Positions 18,830 to 28,443 of a stretch of 64,000 nucleotides of DNA are shown here, one piece after another. Source of the stretch: Flavobacteriales bacterium (GTDB taxonomy: Bacteria > Bacteroidota > Bacteroidia > Flavobacteriales_F > PHOS-HE28); NCBI GenBank assembly GCA_016717305.1, contig JADKFY010000007.1, positions 62,001 to 126,000 on the forward strand. Reading direction: 5' to 3'. Position 1 is the stretch's first letter. Each line of letters starts with the position of its first letter. The notes under the pieces are model-generated. The model saw only the letters and a program-made list of their open reading frames with translations, made no database searches and was not told the DNA's origin. The position numbers and the translations under genes were made by a program.

Positions 18830-20913
18830 TCAGTAGGCACCGTTCCTTCGGCGAAGCACCCACTCCACCGTGAGCAATGCCAGGATCACAAAGAAGATCC
18901 ACCGCAAGCCGATCAAGTCGCTGAAGCTGGGGTGCGCATACGAACGGGCAACGAGATCATTCCGCGTGGCCATGGCCTCGTTGATCGCCCCGGTACCGCC
19001 GGGTCGTACCACAATGCCTTGGGTGCGTGCGGCAACATCTTGCCACAGCGCGTTGTCGGCCACCGTGGAAATGCGTTCGGCCATAAGCTCCCTCACATAC
19101 ACTTCGCCACTGGCGGTGTAGGGCTTTCCATCCTGTTGGGTGCGCGCCTTCCAGGTGTAATCGCCCACCGGCAATCGACCGGCATCCAAGCGGTAACTGC
19201 TACCGGCCGGGCTGAAGGTGTACGGGTAGTCCCTTCCATCGTTGTCGCGCAGGGTGATGGAGACTTCCTCGGTGTTGATCGGTTCGAAGGAGGCGTTGTA
19301 GAGTTCGGCGGTGAAGACCACCTGTTCGTTCTCGGAAAACTCCGGTGCGTGGGCCACCCTGAACCGTTCCTTGCTCACCTTCAATGCCAAGAATTGGACG
19401 ATCTTGTGGATGAGCCGATCGAAGCGGGCGTGGTCGCCGTTCTGTTGTTGGTCCGCAATGCGCCACCTCCAAAGCCCTTCACCACAGATCACGGCCATGC
19501 GCCGTTCCTGCTGTTGGCCTAAGGCGATCAACGGGTACGGCGTGCGCACCACACCGATGCGTTGCATGAACAGCGCGGTTGCCGAACGACTGATCGCATA
19601 TTGGCCAAAAGGCACTTGCAATGGCGGAAAGCGCTCGATCGCCCGTTGCTCTTCGGGCTCCAACGTGAAGAACGAGAACGCCGGGTTGATCACCGCCTGT
19701 GCATCCGTGAACGCACCGCTCGCCGCACTCACTGTAATACCGGCCCGATGGTGTTGAAGGAAATGAAATCGACCTTGCTCCCTAGGACGAAGCACATTGG
19801 CACTCCCGACTCCGAGGCCCGTTGCAACAGCGGTTGTATGCTCTTTTGTTTAGCTGGAAGGTCATGCAGGATCACCAGATCGTAGTCATCCACTTTTCCG
19901 GAAAAGTCATCGGCGTAGGCAAGTTCGGCGCTGTAACCTTCGAGCCCACCAAGCGCCAAGCGGATCGCACCCAGATCAGGATGTGGAGCAGCAGCGAGCA
20001 GGAGGATCTTCTGCCGGTCGTCCAGCACATCGATCAGCACATCGGCGCGGTTGTTCACTTCGGTGGCCTCCCCTTCCACGGGCCGCACCAACGCGGTGAA
20101 CCGTTGCACGCCCGCACGTTCGGCCTTGATCACTAGCGGCACTTCAACGAATGCGGGATGGCCTTTCACAACAAGGTCACTTCCTGCGATCTCCTTCCCT
20201 CCTTGCAGAATGGAAACACGGGTTCGGCTTCCTCCCAAATGTTTCGCCTCAACCCGCACCAGTATCGGAAGTTCATTCCCCAAGTAGCCGATGCGATTGT
20301 GTTCCACCGAACGCAGCACGAGATCGGGCCGCACAGTTGTATCGCCCAGCGAGATCACATGGACGGGAACGCCCAACTTGTCCACTTCCAAACGCGGGTC
20401 GCGCCCCCGATTGTAGATCCCGTCACCATCAATGATCACGGCACCCAGATCGGGTCCGTTGAAGCGGTCGTACACCTCGCGCATCACTTGCCCGATGTCC
20501 GTCAGTGCTTCGTTCTGCGCAAAGTTCAACCCATCGGTAACGCCTTGTCCGTAAGTGAAGCTGCGCACATCGTAACGTTCACCCAACGTGGTTTCCAATT
20601 GCTCCAGCTCGGCTTTGTAGGTTGAACGGATCGCGCCGGTATCACCGGCGAAGAGCAACGAAGAGGAACCGTCGTGGGCGATCACCACGATCGGCTTGCG
20701 CACCTCGCGGACCATGATCCTGACCATGGGTTCCAATAGAAAGAAGGCGATCAAAGCGACGGCCAAGGCCCGGCAGGCGGCGAGCACCAAGGACACTCCT
20801 TTGGAAAAGCCTTCCTTCCCTTCAGCCTTCCGATAGAGCACCCACGCCAGCACCACGCCAAGCAGCAGGCACAACGGTGCCAGCCAAAGGGAATGTGCGG
20901 TGGTCAGGTCCAT
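18830..20913 (-). CDS. large membrane protein with VWA-like region, frame interrupted once
   Basis: Two adjacent frames make one protein of about 694 residues of a Bacteroidota membrane-protein family. The N-terminal frame (20913 down to 19729) has two membrane helices (residues about 8-24 and 42-65), then a von Willebrand-A-like stretch beginning IVVIAHDGSSSLL and an Ig-like middle. The second frame carries a DUF4159/amidotransferase-like part and ends in a helix (WIFFVILALLTVEWVL) with a basic tail. The break is at about 19730: adding one G to the CAGTGAG junction restores an exact open frame, so a sequencing error or a recent mutation is likely. Function is unknown. Confidence 0.72.
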
Positions 20914-21031
20914 GGGGGTGCAAAGGTCGCAGTTAGGGAACGAGGTGGATGTGAATGAAGTGTGAAGATGTCAAGCACCCGATCCGGTGATCGGATCGCG
21001 GAGCTTCATCAAACTTGGAACGGACAACGGC

Positions 21032-21781
21032 CTACATCAACATACCGCCGCAAACGCTCAGGGTCTGTCCGGTGATGTACACGCTGAGGTCGCTCGCCAG
21101 GTACACGCATGCATTCGCTACATCCAAAGGCGTTCCGCCACGTTTCAGCGGGATCCCGGCGCGCCATTCATCGATCACCTTCGGGTCCAGCGAGTTCGTC
21201 ATTTCGGTCTCAATGAAACCCGGTGCCACCACGTTGCTACGGATATTCCGACTGCCCAATTCCTTGGCCACGCTCTTGGTAAAACCGATGATCGCGGCCT
21301 TGCTCGCAGCGTAGTTGGATTGACCAGCATTGCCCTGCACACCAACGATGCTGCTCATGTTCACGATGCTGCCGCTGCGTTGCTTCAGCATGGTACGCAT
21401 AACAGCCTTGGTCATATTGAACACGCTCTTCATGTTGGTGTTCATGACCGTGTCGAAATCGGCCTCGCTCATGCGCATGAGCAATTGGTCCTTGGTGATA
21501 CCGGCGTTGTTCACCAGTACATCCAGCTTGCCCCATGCGTTCACCACTTCATCCACAGCGGCTTGGGCCGCATTGAAATCGCTGGCATCGCTTTGGATGG
21601 CGAGCACCTTCCGACCGGTCTTCGCGATCAGCTCAGCGGCAAGGGCATTGGCCTTCTCGGGACTGCTGACGTAGGTAAAGGCCACGTCGGCACCTTCCTC
21701 CAAAAAGCGTTCTACGATCCCTTTTCCGATGCCACGCGTGCCGCCTGTGATCAGCGCGGTCTTGTCTTGTAGTAGTGCCAT
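21032..21781 (-). CDS. fabG: 3-oxoacyl-[acyl-carrier-protein] reductase
   Basis: FabG reduces 3-oxoacyl-ACP to 3-hydroxyacyl-ACP with NADPH in fatty acid elongation. The 249-residue short-chain dehydrogenase has the cofactor loop TGGTRGIGKG near residue 12, the structural NNAG, the catalytic serine in NMSSIVG, and the YAASK motif. The C-terminus VYLASDLSVYITGQTL fits FabG rather than a generic dehydrogenase. It is divergent from the membrane protein at 21839. Confidence 0.93.
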   Translation of the reverse strand: MALLQDKTALITGGTRGIGKGIVERFLEEGADVAFTYVSSPEKANALAAELIAKTGRKVLAIQSDASDFNAAQAAVDEVVNAWGKLDVLVNNAGITKDQLLMRMSEADFDTVMNTNMKSVFNMTKAVMRTMLKQRSGSIVNMSSIVGVQGNAGQSNYAASKAAIIGFTKSVAKELGSRNIRSNVVAPGFIETEMTNSLDPKVIDEWRAGIPLKRGGTPLDVANACVYLASDLSVYITGQTLSVCGGMLM

Positions 21782-21838
21782 GTGGCGAATGTAACGAAGC
21801 GCAATGGATCATTGCGGAGCAGCGAGGAACGGCTGTTA

Positions 21839-23212
21839 ATGATGGGGAGCGAATTCCAACGATCTTCGCTCGCGATGCGCAAGGAACGGTTACTTGATGT
21901 CGGCACATTCCTGGGGTGCATGCTCCTGCTGATCTGGCCTGCCTTGTACAACGGCTATCCGATCCTTTATTCGGATACGGGAGCGTACGTGGCATCGGGC
22001 ATGCGATTGGACATTCCGATGGACCGTCCGATCACCTATGGCTTGTTCATCCGGGTCACGAGCCTCGGCGGCTTCACTTTGTGGACGGTGATCGCCTCGC
22101 AATCTGCAATTATGGTGGCCTTGATCCAATTATTATTGAAAGGGGTCGCACCTGAAGGCGACCGACGCAGGATCCGCTCCCTCATTGTGATCGGAACCTT
22201 GGTCATTTTCACAGGACTTCCTTGGGTCGTGTCCCAGGTCATGGCCGATGTGTTCACGCCGATCCTCGTCCTATGCGCGGTATTGCTCCTGTTCATCCGG
22301 AATCCTCGTGAACACAAGGCGAAACGAGCGGTGCTCTATGCTTTGTTCTTCCTGTCCATCGCGGTCCATTTATCGCACCCCGCCTTCGTGCTGGCATTCC
22401 TTGGGATCATCTATGTGTTGCGAGCCGTTCTACATGCCACGTCGGGTTCCACCATACCCCAAAGGCCGATCTGGATCATGTTGGGATTGGGCCTTGCTGC
22501 CTACCCGATCATGTCCAGTGCGATCTCAAAGTGCGGGAATGTGATGTTCTCCGGGGCCATGGTGCAACACGGTGTTATGCAAGCGTATTTGGAAGCCCAT
22601 TGTCCGGATGAAGGGATCGCCCTATGCGAATGGAAGGATCGCTTACCGCGAATGGCCTATGAATTCCACTGGGACGAACAAGGCCCGACCGGCGGCATGA
22701 ACCATTGGCACGAGCACAACGCAGAACTTGGCAGGATCATCCGTGGCACCATCACGGAATGGCCATTGTTGCTGCTCCAAGTGAAGGCTTCACTGAAAGC
22801 GACCTGGGACCAATTGGCCTTGTTCGCGATCGGTGATGGCTGGGGTCCATTCCGCGAAGACAGCGAACAATTCAGAGCACTACAGCACTTCATGAGCCAT
22901 GATGTTGATGCCATTCGGGCAAGCCATCAATACAAAGGCACAATGGAGCTTGTGCCCTATTTCATTCCGGTCCATCGCGCCGTGTTTGCTATTTCCCTTC
23001 TTGCGCTGATACCGTTGTTCATTGTGGCTGTTCGGAAAAACGTCCAAACTATTGGCATCACTACTGCTTTCCTCGCTGGGATCCTGGTGAATGCGTGGGG
23101 CAGCGGCACCTTCAGTGGTGAAGTGGACCGGTTCGGATGCAAGATGGCATGGCTTCTCCCCTTCCTGATCGTTCTTTTAGTGATCGTTGGAATGCGGAAG
23201 CGGAGCACATGA
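21839..23212 (+). CDS. polytopic membrane protein, possibly GT-C glycosyltransferase-like
   Basis: A protein of about 457 residues with around ten hydrophobic segments. I do not recognise the family. The first loop after helix 1 holds the acidic segment YPILYSDTGAYVASGM, placed as in GT-C glycosyltransferases, which keep a catalytic aspartate in the first outside loop; that relationship is a guess. The central part between helices is soluble and His/Trp rich. Starts are possible at 21782 (GTG, overlapping the fabG promoter region), 21839 or 21875; the ATG at 21839 is a compromise. The gene is divergent from fabG. Confidence 0.65.
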   Translation: MMGSEFQRSSLAMRKERLLDVGTFLGCMLLLIWPALYNGYPILYSDTGAYVASGMRLDIPMDRPITYGLFIRVTSLGGFTLWTVIASQSAIMVALIQLLLKGVAPEGDRRRIRSLIVIGTLVIFTGLPWVVSQVMADVFTPILVLCAVLLLFIRNPREHKAKRAVLYALFFLSIAVHLSHPAFVLAFLGIIYVLRAVLHATSGSTIPQRPIWIMLGLGLAAYPIMSSAISKCGNVMFSGAMVQHGVMQAYLEAHCPDEGIALCEWKDRLPRMAYEFHWDEQGPTGGMNHWHEHNAELGRIIRGTITEWPLLLLQVKASLKATWDQLALFAIGDGWGPFREDSEQFRALQHFMSHDVDAIRASHQYKGTMELVPYFIPVHRAVFAISLLALIPLFIVAVRKNVQTIGITTAFLAGILVNAWGSGTFSGEVDRFGCKMAWLLPFLIVLLVIVGMRKRST

Positions 23213-23350
23213 ACGCGGTTTAGGTCGGATCGTCCAAGACCTCCTTCAAATTCGTACAGAACATAGCCGGCCTGGCGCTTACTTCAGGGAAGCAGCATTT
23301 TCATTGATCCCACTGCAAATGGACCTGGTATACACGAGACCTTGGACCAC

Positions 23351-24640
23351 TTATTCCATGATCACGCGCACGGACCTGACCGTAGCGCCCCGTTGCATGG
23401 TGACCACGTACACCCCGGCGCCTCCCAAGATGGACAATGAATTGTTGTTCACGGTGTGTGCGATGTGCCGGCCTATGAGGTCTGTCACACGCAGCCCATC
23501 CAGGGTACCATTGATCTGGATCGGCATACCCACGGGTGCTGGATTGGGACCGGTGAGGTAGAGCTCATTACCAACTTGGGCAACGGCCACCACCGGCGAC
23601 CGGGCTTCGCTACCGTCCATATCCACCTGCACCAAGGTGTAATAGGTAGTGCCGACCAAGGGCGTGTCATCCACTGCATGGTAGTCCAGCACGGTCTGGC
23701 TGTTCCCAGCGCCCGGGATACGGGTGATCTCTTCCCACATTTCGATATCTACCGAACGAAGCAATCTGAAATAGTCGTTGTTCCGCTCCGATGCTGTGCT
23801 CCAGTTCAAGTGGTTCTGCCCCATGATCGCTTCCCCCCTGAAGGACAAGAGTTCGATCGGTAGCGTACTCGCCAATACTTCAACTTCGTCGCTCAAGACG
23901 ACCGTGCTACTAATGGAAATGTCATCGATAGCGAAGTCGTTCCCCACGCCATCTCCGGACATTACCCGAAGGCAAAAGTTGGCACTGGTTTGCCCTGCTG
24001 CGGACGTCCATGTGTGTGTGATCTGCTGCCAATAACCAAAGTTCGGTAACGTCACTTCAGGACCGGTCCATGAGCCATCCACCCACCACTGCAAGCGAGC
24101 TGGCTGAGCATTCGATATGGTCTGGACCCAGTAGCTCATTGTATAGGTCTGTTCAGGACAAACCGTGATCGACTGGCACCACACATTGAAATTGGCCGAT
24201 GGCCAGCCCGAATTCACGATCAGGAAATTCCCCGTTCCTGTTCCTGAGAACTGCGGATGGTAGGTAGCCGCATTGGTGCCGACGTAATAGTTACCCTCCG
24301 TAGTAAGGGTCGAGCTGTAGTTGAATTGGGTGCTGAACCCCGTATTGCCACTGACGAAATTGCCGTTCGTAACAAGGCTGCCAGTGTTGTAGGAAACTTG
24401 GCACGAGTAGACCCCCGGGGTATTCACTGTGATGTTTGCCGTCGCAGCCGAAGTATTCCACAGGTAGTTACTGAACCCGGCCGGGCCGTTGAGTTGCAAG
24501 GACCCAACACCCAACATAACATCCGGTCCTAGATCGATGGAACAGGACGGCTGTGACCTTACCGATAGGCCCGTGGCCCCAATGATGAACAGCAGCGCAT
24601 ACCGCTGGGCAAGGAAAACCGGTTCGATCCCTTCGTTCAT
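23351..24640 (-). CDS. secreted T9SS cargo with carbohydrate-binding-like domain
   Basis: A 429-residue secreted protein. After a signal sequence (hydrophobic core ALLFIIGATGL) comes an Ig-like strand region, then a jelly-roll domain at about 90-245 with YTMSYWVQTISNAQPARLQ and FAIDDISISS, typical of carbohydrate-binding modules. From about 260 follows the LPIELLSFRGE segment with WSTASERNNDYF, a module found just before many T9SS sorting domains. The end GAGVYVVTMQRG ... VRVIME is a T9SS type A domain. The ligand is unknown. Confidence 0.8.
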   Translation of the reverse strand: MNEGIEPVFLAQRYALLFIIGATGLSVRSQPSCSIDLGPDVMLGVGSLQLNGPAGFSNYLWNTSAATANITVNTPGVYSCQVSYNTGSLVTNGNFVSGNTGFSTQFNYSSTLTTEGNYYVGTNAATYHPQFSGTGTGNFLIVNSGWPSANFNVWCQSITVCPEQTYTMSYWVQTISNAQPARLQWWVDGSWTGPEVTLPNFGYWQQITHTWTSAAGQTSANFCLRVMSGDGVGNDFAIDDISISSTVVLSDEVEVLASTLPIELLSFRGEAIMGQNHLNWSTASERNNDYFRLLRSVDIEMWEEITRIPGAGNSQTVLDYHAVDDTPLVGTTYYTLVQVDMDGSEARSPVVAVAQVGNELYLTGPNPAPVGMPIQINGTLDGLRVTDLIGRHIAHTVNNNSLSILGGAGVYVVTMQRGATVRSVRVIME

Positions 24641-24818
24641 TGATTCTTATCAAAGATCGCATCCGCAACGGGGAATTCCAACCCATTCGTCGAAAGACCA
24701 ATTAGGGTCCCAAGTCCGTATGGTGGTAAGACCGACCGTTGTAGCACCTTATTGCTCGATGCAGTACAAATGCTTTGGAACCTCTGTGGTTTCCAGGCAA
24801 GTACGTGGTTCTGGACGA

Positions 24819-25688
24819 TCAACCCAACACCTCCTTTACTTTCGCACCGATCGATGCCGGGCTGTCCACCACGTGGATCCCACACTCGCGCATCACTTTC
24901 TTCTTGGCAGCTGCACTTTCGTCCGCACCGGAAACAATGGCACCTGCGTGGCCCATGGTACGTCCAACGGGCGCTGTTTCACCGGCGATGAATCCGATCA
25001 CGGGCTTTTTGCAGTTGGCCTTGATCCATTTGGCGGCTTGGATCTCCAGATCACCACCGATCTCGCCGATCATCACGATCGCTTCAGTTTCCGGATCATT
25101 GGCAAAGAGTTGGACGGCTTCCAAGGTGGTTGTCCCGATGATCGGATCGCCACCAATACCGATGGCTGTGGTGATACCGAGACCGGCCTTCACGACTTGA
25201 TCCGCTGCTTCGTAGGTGAGCGTACCGGATTTGGAAACGATGCCGACCTTCCCTTTCTTGAACACGAAACCGGGCATGATCCCCACTTTGCATTCATCGG
25301 CGGTGATCACACCGGGACAGTTGGGTCCGATCAGTGTGCAATCCTTACCGCGGATGTATTCGCGAGCGGTGACCATATCCTTGACGGGAATGCCCTCGGT
25401 GATGCAGACGATCACTTTGATACCGGCCTCGGCAGCTTCCATGATCGCATCTGCCGCGAATGGAGGAGGAACGAAAATAATGCTGACATCGGCGGCTGTT
25501 GCCTTGACCGCATCGCTCACCGTTTCGAATACGGGTTTGTCCAAGTGGGTCTGCCCGCCCTTTCCTGGGGTAACTCCGCCCACGACCTGCGTACCGTACT
25601 CGATCATTTGGGTGGCGTGGAAGGTGCCTTCGCTACCGGTGAATCCTTGCACGATAACCTTGGAATTCTTGTTGACGAGTACGCTCAT
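24819..25688 (-). CDS. sucD: succinate-CoA ligase subunit alpha
   Basis: SucD, with SucC, interconverts succinyl-CoA and succinate with formation of a nucleoside triphosphate in the TCA cycle. The 289-residue product has the CoA-binding GFTGSEGTFHATQ, the GGVTPGKGG loop and the phosphohistidine in TMGHAGAIVSG. The ATG at 25688 matches the family start (MSVLVNKNSKVIVQG); the frame extends upstream into the gap but adds nothing recognisable. sucC is not adjacent, which is common in Bacteroidota. Confidence 0.96.
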   Translation of the reverse strand: MSVLVNKNSKVIVQGFTGSEGTFHATQMIEYGTQVVGGVTPGKGGQTHLDKPVFETVSDAVKATAADVSIIFVPPPFAADAIMEAAEAGIKVIVCITEGIPVKDMVTAREYIRGKDCTLIGPNCPGVITADECKVGIMPGFVFKKGKVGIVSKSGTLTYEAADQVVKAGLGITTAIGIGGDPIIGTTTLEAVQLFANDPETEAIVMIGEIGGDLEIQAAKWIKANCKKPVIGFIAGETAPVGRTMGHAGAIVSGADESAAAKKKVMRECGIHVVDSPASIGAKVKEVLG

Positions 25689-25761
25689 GGGTAAGTTTGG
25701 GTACGGATGGAACGGCGGCGAAATTAGCCTAACCATTGGAACAGCCGAGAATAGTGATGGC

Positions 25762-26979
25762 TCAAGGGCTTTCGGCGGCGTGTATTGCGGGTAAACGGCC
25801 ACGTCCAGCACGTTGATAGGATATGATAAAGATCAAGGCACCGACCATGAGGACCGCGCCACCGATGTACGGCGCAGTATAGTGCCTTCCGTAGAGAAAG
25901 CCGCCCAAGGTTGGTCCGGCGATGCGTGCTAGTGAGCCGAAACTCTGGTTCATGCCAAGGACTTGTCCCTGCTCCTTGTTGGTGGCGTTGCGACTGAGCA
26001 AGGAAGAAATACTCGGCATCATGCAGCCATTCGCAAAGGCCAACAAGGCCATGGGGATCAGCGCGAGCGGCATGAAATATTCCGATGGCACAAAAGGGGT
26101 GGTGAGCAACCCCAGCCCGCAAAACACCGCTCCCATCAACATGAGGCGCGGTTCTCCGAAGGTCCGAGACAGCCACCCGACCATGGTACCCTGCACAATG
26201 GCCGAGGATAGACCTACAAATGCGAACATGTATCCGATCTCCGCTTCATTCAGTCCATAGTGCTCTTCCCAAAGCAAAGCCACGGTGATCTGCATCATGC
26301 TGAAGGCAGCGAGATAGATGAAGCTCGTAAGGAAGAGGTCCCGGAACTTTTCATTCTGTAAGGCACGAATGACCCCGGTGATGGGTTTAAGCTCGATCTT
26401 CTTCACTTGGTCCTTGTCCTTCAATGATTCAGGAAGCAAGGCCAAAACCAGAACAAGGTTGATCAAGCTAAGCCCCATGGCGGTGTAGCCGACGGCGTCC
26501 ATGCCGAAATGCTCCTTGATCAACCCGCCTGCAGGTGGACCGAAAATGAAACCCATTCCAAAGGCCGCACCGATCAAACCCAACGCCTTCGCCCTGCCTT
26601 CGGGTGGAGTAACATCCGTGATGTAAGCCTGCGAGGTGGCGATGTTCGCCGAGCCGATCCCCGCCAACATCCTTGCTGCAAATAGCAAGGCCAAGGTGTG
26701 CGCATTTGCCAAGAGCAGAAAGCCCATGGCCGTTATGAACACGGTACCGGCGATCACCGGCCGGCGACCATGGCGATCGCTCAAGGTGCCCCAGAACGGT
26801 GAGAACACGAAGTTCATCAGCGCATAAACGGCCATCACCAAGCCAACCTCGAAGGAGGATGCCCCCAACTGCACGGCGTATGTGGGCAGGATCGGGATCA
26901 CCAGCCCAAAGCCCAGTAGGTCAATGAAGACCGTGAGGAAGAGAATGGAAAGGTGCGAGCGCAAATCGGTCTTCGTCAA
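25762..26979 (-). CDS. MFS transporter, TetA-like drug/H+ antiporter family
   Basis: A 405-residue major facilitator with about twelve hydrophobic segments. Motif A is present as GTLSDRHGRRPVI between helices 2 and 3, and motif C-like glycine-rich GAAFGMGFIFGPPAGG is in helix 5; both point to the DHA1 antiporter branch that includes TetA. The substrate cannot be inferred, and this is not evidence for tetracycline resistance. It lies 73 bases upstream of sucD on the same strand but is probably independent. Confidence 0.88.
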   Translation of the reverse strand: MTKTDLRSHLSILFLTVFIDLLGFGLVIPILPTYAVQLGASSFEVGLVMAVYALMNFVFSPFWGTLSDRHGRRPVIAGTVFITAMGFLLLANAHTLALLFAARMLAGIGSANIATSQAYITDVTPPEGRAKALGLIGAAFGMGFIFGPPAGGLIKEHFGMDAVGYTAMGLSLINLVLVLALLPESLKDKDQVKKIELKPITGVIRALQNEKFRDLFLTSFIYLAAFSMMQITVALLWEEHYGLNEAEIGYMFAFVGLSSAIVQGTMVGWLSRTFGEPRLMLMGAVFCGLGLLTTPFVPSEYFMPLALIPMALLAFANGCMMPSISSLLSRNATNKEQGQVLGMNQSFGSLARIAGPTLGGFLYGRHYTAPYIGGAVLMVGALIFIISYQRAGRGRLPAIHAAESP

Positions 26980-27072
26980 TGTTCAACGGCGGGCTAAAAT
27001 AGAACCCGATGGCTGCCCATGGTTCCACACGCCCTATACGTTCGCGACCTGATCGGTCCGAACCACCTCCTT

Positions 27073-28350
27073 TTACCTGATGTAAGGCCGAATGATCAAC
27101 CGGATGGTATTCTTCCAACTCAGGAATTTCCACGCCCAGCGAGCCAAGACCATGACCCGGTTACGGAAACCGACCAACTGCATCACGTGGACGAACATCC
27201 ACAACAGCCATGCGAAGAAGCCACCGAAACTGTACGCGCCGATATCCACCACGGCCTTGCCCCTGCCGATCACCGCCATACTTCCCTTGTGGTGGTATGT
27301 GAACGGTGTCATCTTCTCCCTCTTGGCCTTTCGTTTCAGGTTACCGACCAGTAACTGGGCTTGCTGTATGGCGACCGTGGCCACTTGCGGATGTCCATTG
27401 GGATAGGCGGCATCACTGGTCATCAACGCACAATCGCCTAGGACGAAAATGTTAGCGTCGCCCTTCAGTGCGTTCATCCCATCCACCTCGAACCGGTTGG
27501 CTCTTGTATTGAGTGCTGCCTCCAACCCGGGGATGATAACGCCCCTCACCCCTGCCGCCCAGATCACGGTATTCGTCTCCAAGGTCCTTCCATCGCTCAA
27601 GGTGATCCCTTGGGAATCGCTGCCGGTTACGGTTGTTTTCAACCACACCTCCACGCCCAATTCTTCCAAGTAACGTTGCGCGTTCTTGCTGGACCGTTCG
27701 GTGAAGCTGTTTAGCACGCGGGGTAGACCATCGATCAGGATGATCCTCATCAGCGCGTTGTCCAACTCGGTGTACTCGCGTTTCACCACGGTCTTTTTGA
27801 TCTCCGCCAAAGCCCCGGCCAGCTCCACGCCCGTCGGTCCAGCGCCGACGATCACAAAGTTGAGGTGCCTGCGTTTCTCATTGTCGTTCCACAATGGCAA
27901 CGCTGCCTCGAACTCTTGGAGCATGTCACTCCGGATATCCAATGCTTGGCTGATCGATTTGAGCTGCATAGCCTGCCGCTGCATATCGCTATTACCGAAG
28001 AAATTGGTGGTACTGCCCGTGGCGAGAACGAGCAGATCGTATTGAACAATACCGATGCTTGTGCGCAATTCCTTCTTTTCCGGATCAACGCATTCCACTT
28101 CCGCCATCCGGAACGAGACGTTCGCCATGGGTGCCACGGTCCGGCGGAAAGGATGCGCAATACTGTCCGAGGCCAAGCTCGCCGTGGCAACTTGATAGAG
28201 CAACGGTTGGAAGCAATGGTGGTTCTGCTTGTCGAGAAGCAGCACATTGTACGGGGTGTTCTCAAGTCCCTTCACCAGTTCGAGTCCAGCGAATCCGCCA
28301 CCTACAACAACTACCGTGGGCCATTTGCTATTATCGGCGGACCTTTTCAT
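27073..28350 (-). CDS. ndh: type II NADH dehydrogenase, copy 1
   Basis: A 425-residue single-subunit NADH:quinone oxidoreductase that passes electrons from NADH to quinone without pumping protons. The FAD loop is VVVGGGFAGLEL near the N-terminus, the NADH-binding loop VIVGAGPTGVELAGAL is central, and the late FAD contact is FVLGDCALM. The C-terminal third contains the amphipathic and hydrophobic stretch that anchors NDH-2 to the membrane (FFAWLLWMFVHVMQL). The ATG at 28350 matches the start of the downstream paralogue; a longer frame upstream is not supported. Confidence 0.9.
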   Translation of the reverse strand: MKRSADNSKWPTVVVVGGGFAGLELVKGLENTPYNVLLLDKQNHHCFQPLLYQVATASLASDSIAHPFRRTVAPMANVSFRMAEVECVDPEKKELRTSIGIVQYDLLVLATGSTTNFFGNSDMQRQAMQLKSISQALDIRSDMLQEFEAALPLWNDNEKRRHLNFVIVGAGPTGVELAGALAEIKKTVVKREYTELDNALMRIILIDGLPRVLNSFTERSSKNAQRYLEELGVEVWLKTTVTGSDSQGITLSDGRTLETNTVIWAAGVRGVIIPGLEAALNTRANRFEVDGMNALKGDANIFVLGDCALMTSDAAYPNGHPQVATVAIQQAQLLVGNLKRKAKREKMTPFTYHHKGSMAVIGRGKAVVDIGAYSFGGFFAWLLWMFVHVMQLVGFRNRVMVLARWAWKFLSWKNTIRLIIRPYIR

Positions 28351-28443
28351 TCCAAGAGGAAATGTGAGGCACAAAGTTCTATGCGCTGTGCGCACGGTGC
28401 AGCATTGAATTCAGAAAAATGGACAATGGCCTTATGGTGCAGG

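Noticed and set aside
19729..19795. Possible programmed frameshift in the VWA-like membrane gene
   Set aside because: No slippery heptamer, stimulatory hairpin or family precedent is visible; a single missing G explains it more simply.
20987..21772. A 261-codon frame on the plus strand opposite fabG
   Set aside because: Shadow of fabG, whose motifs are complete; no recognisable content of its own.
25762..26979. Tetracycline resistance gene
   Set aside because: The MFS motifs only place it in the DHA1 family; nothing specific to TetA substrates can be seen.
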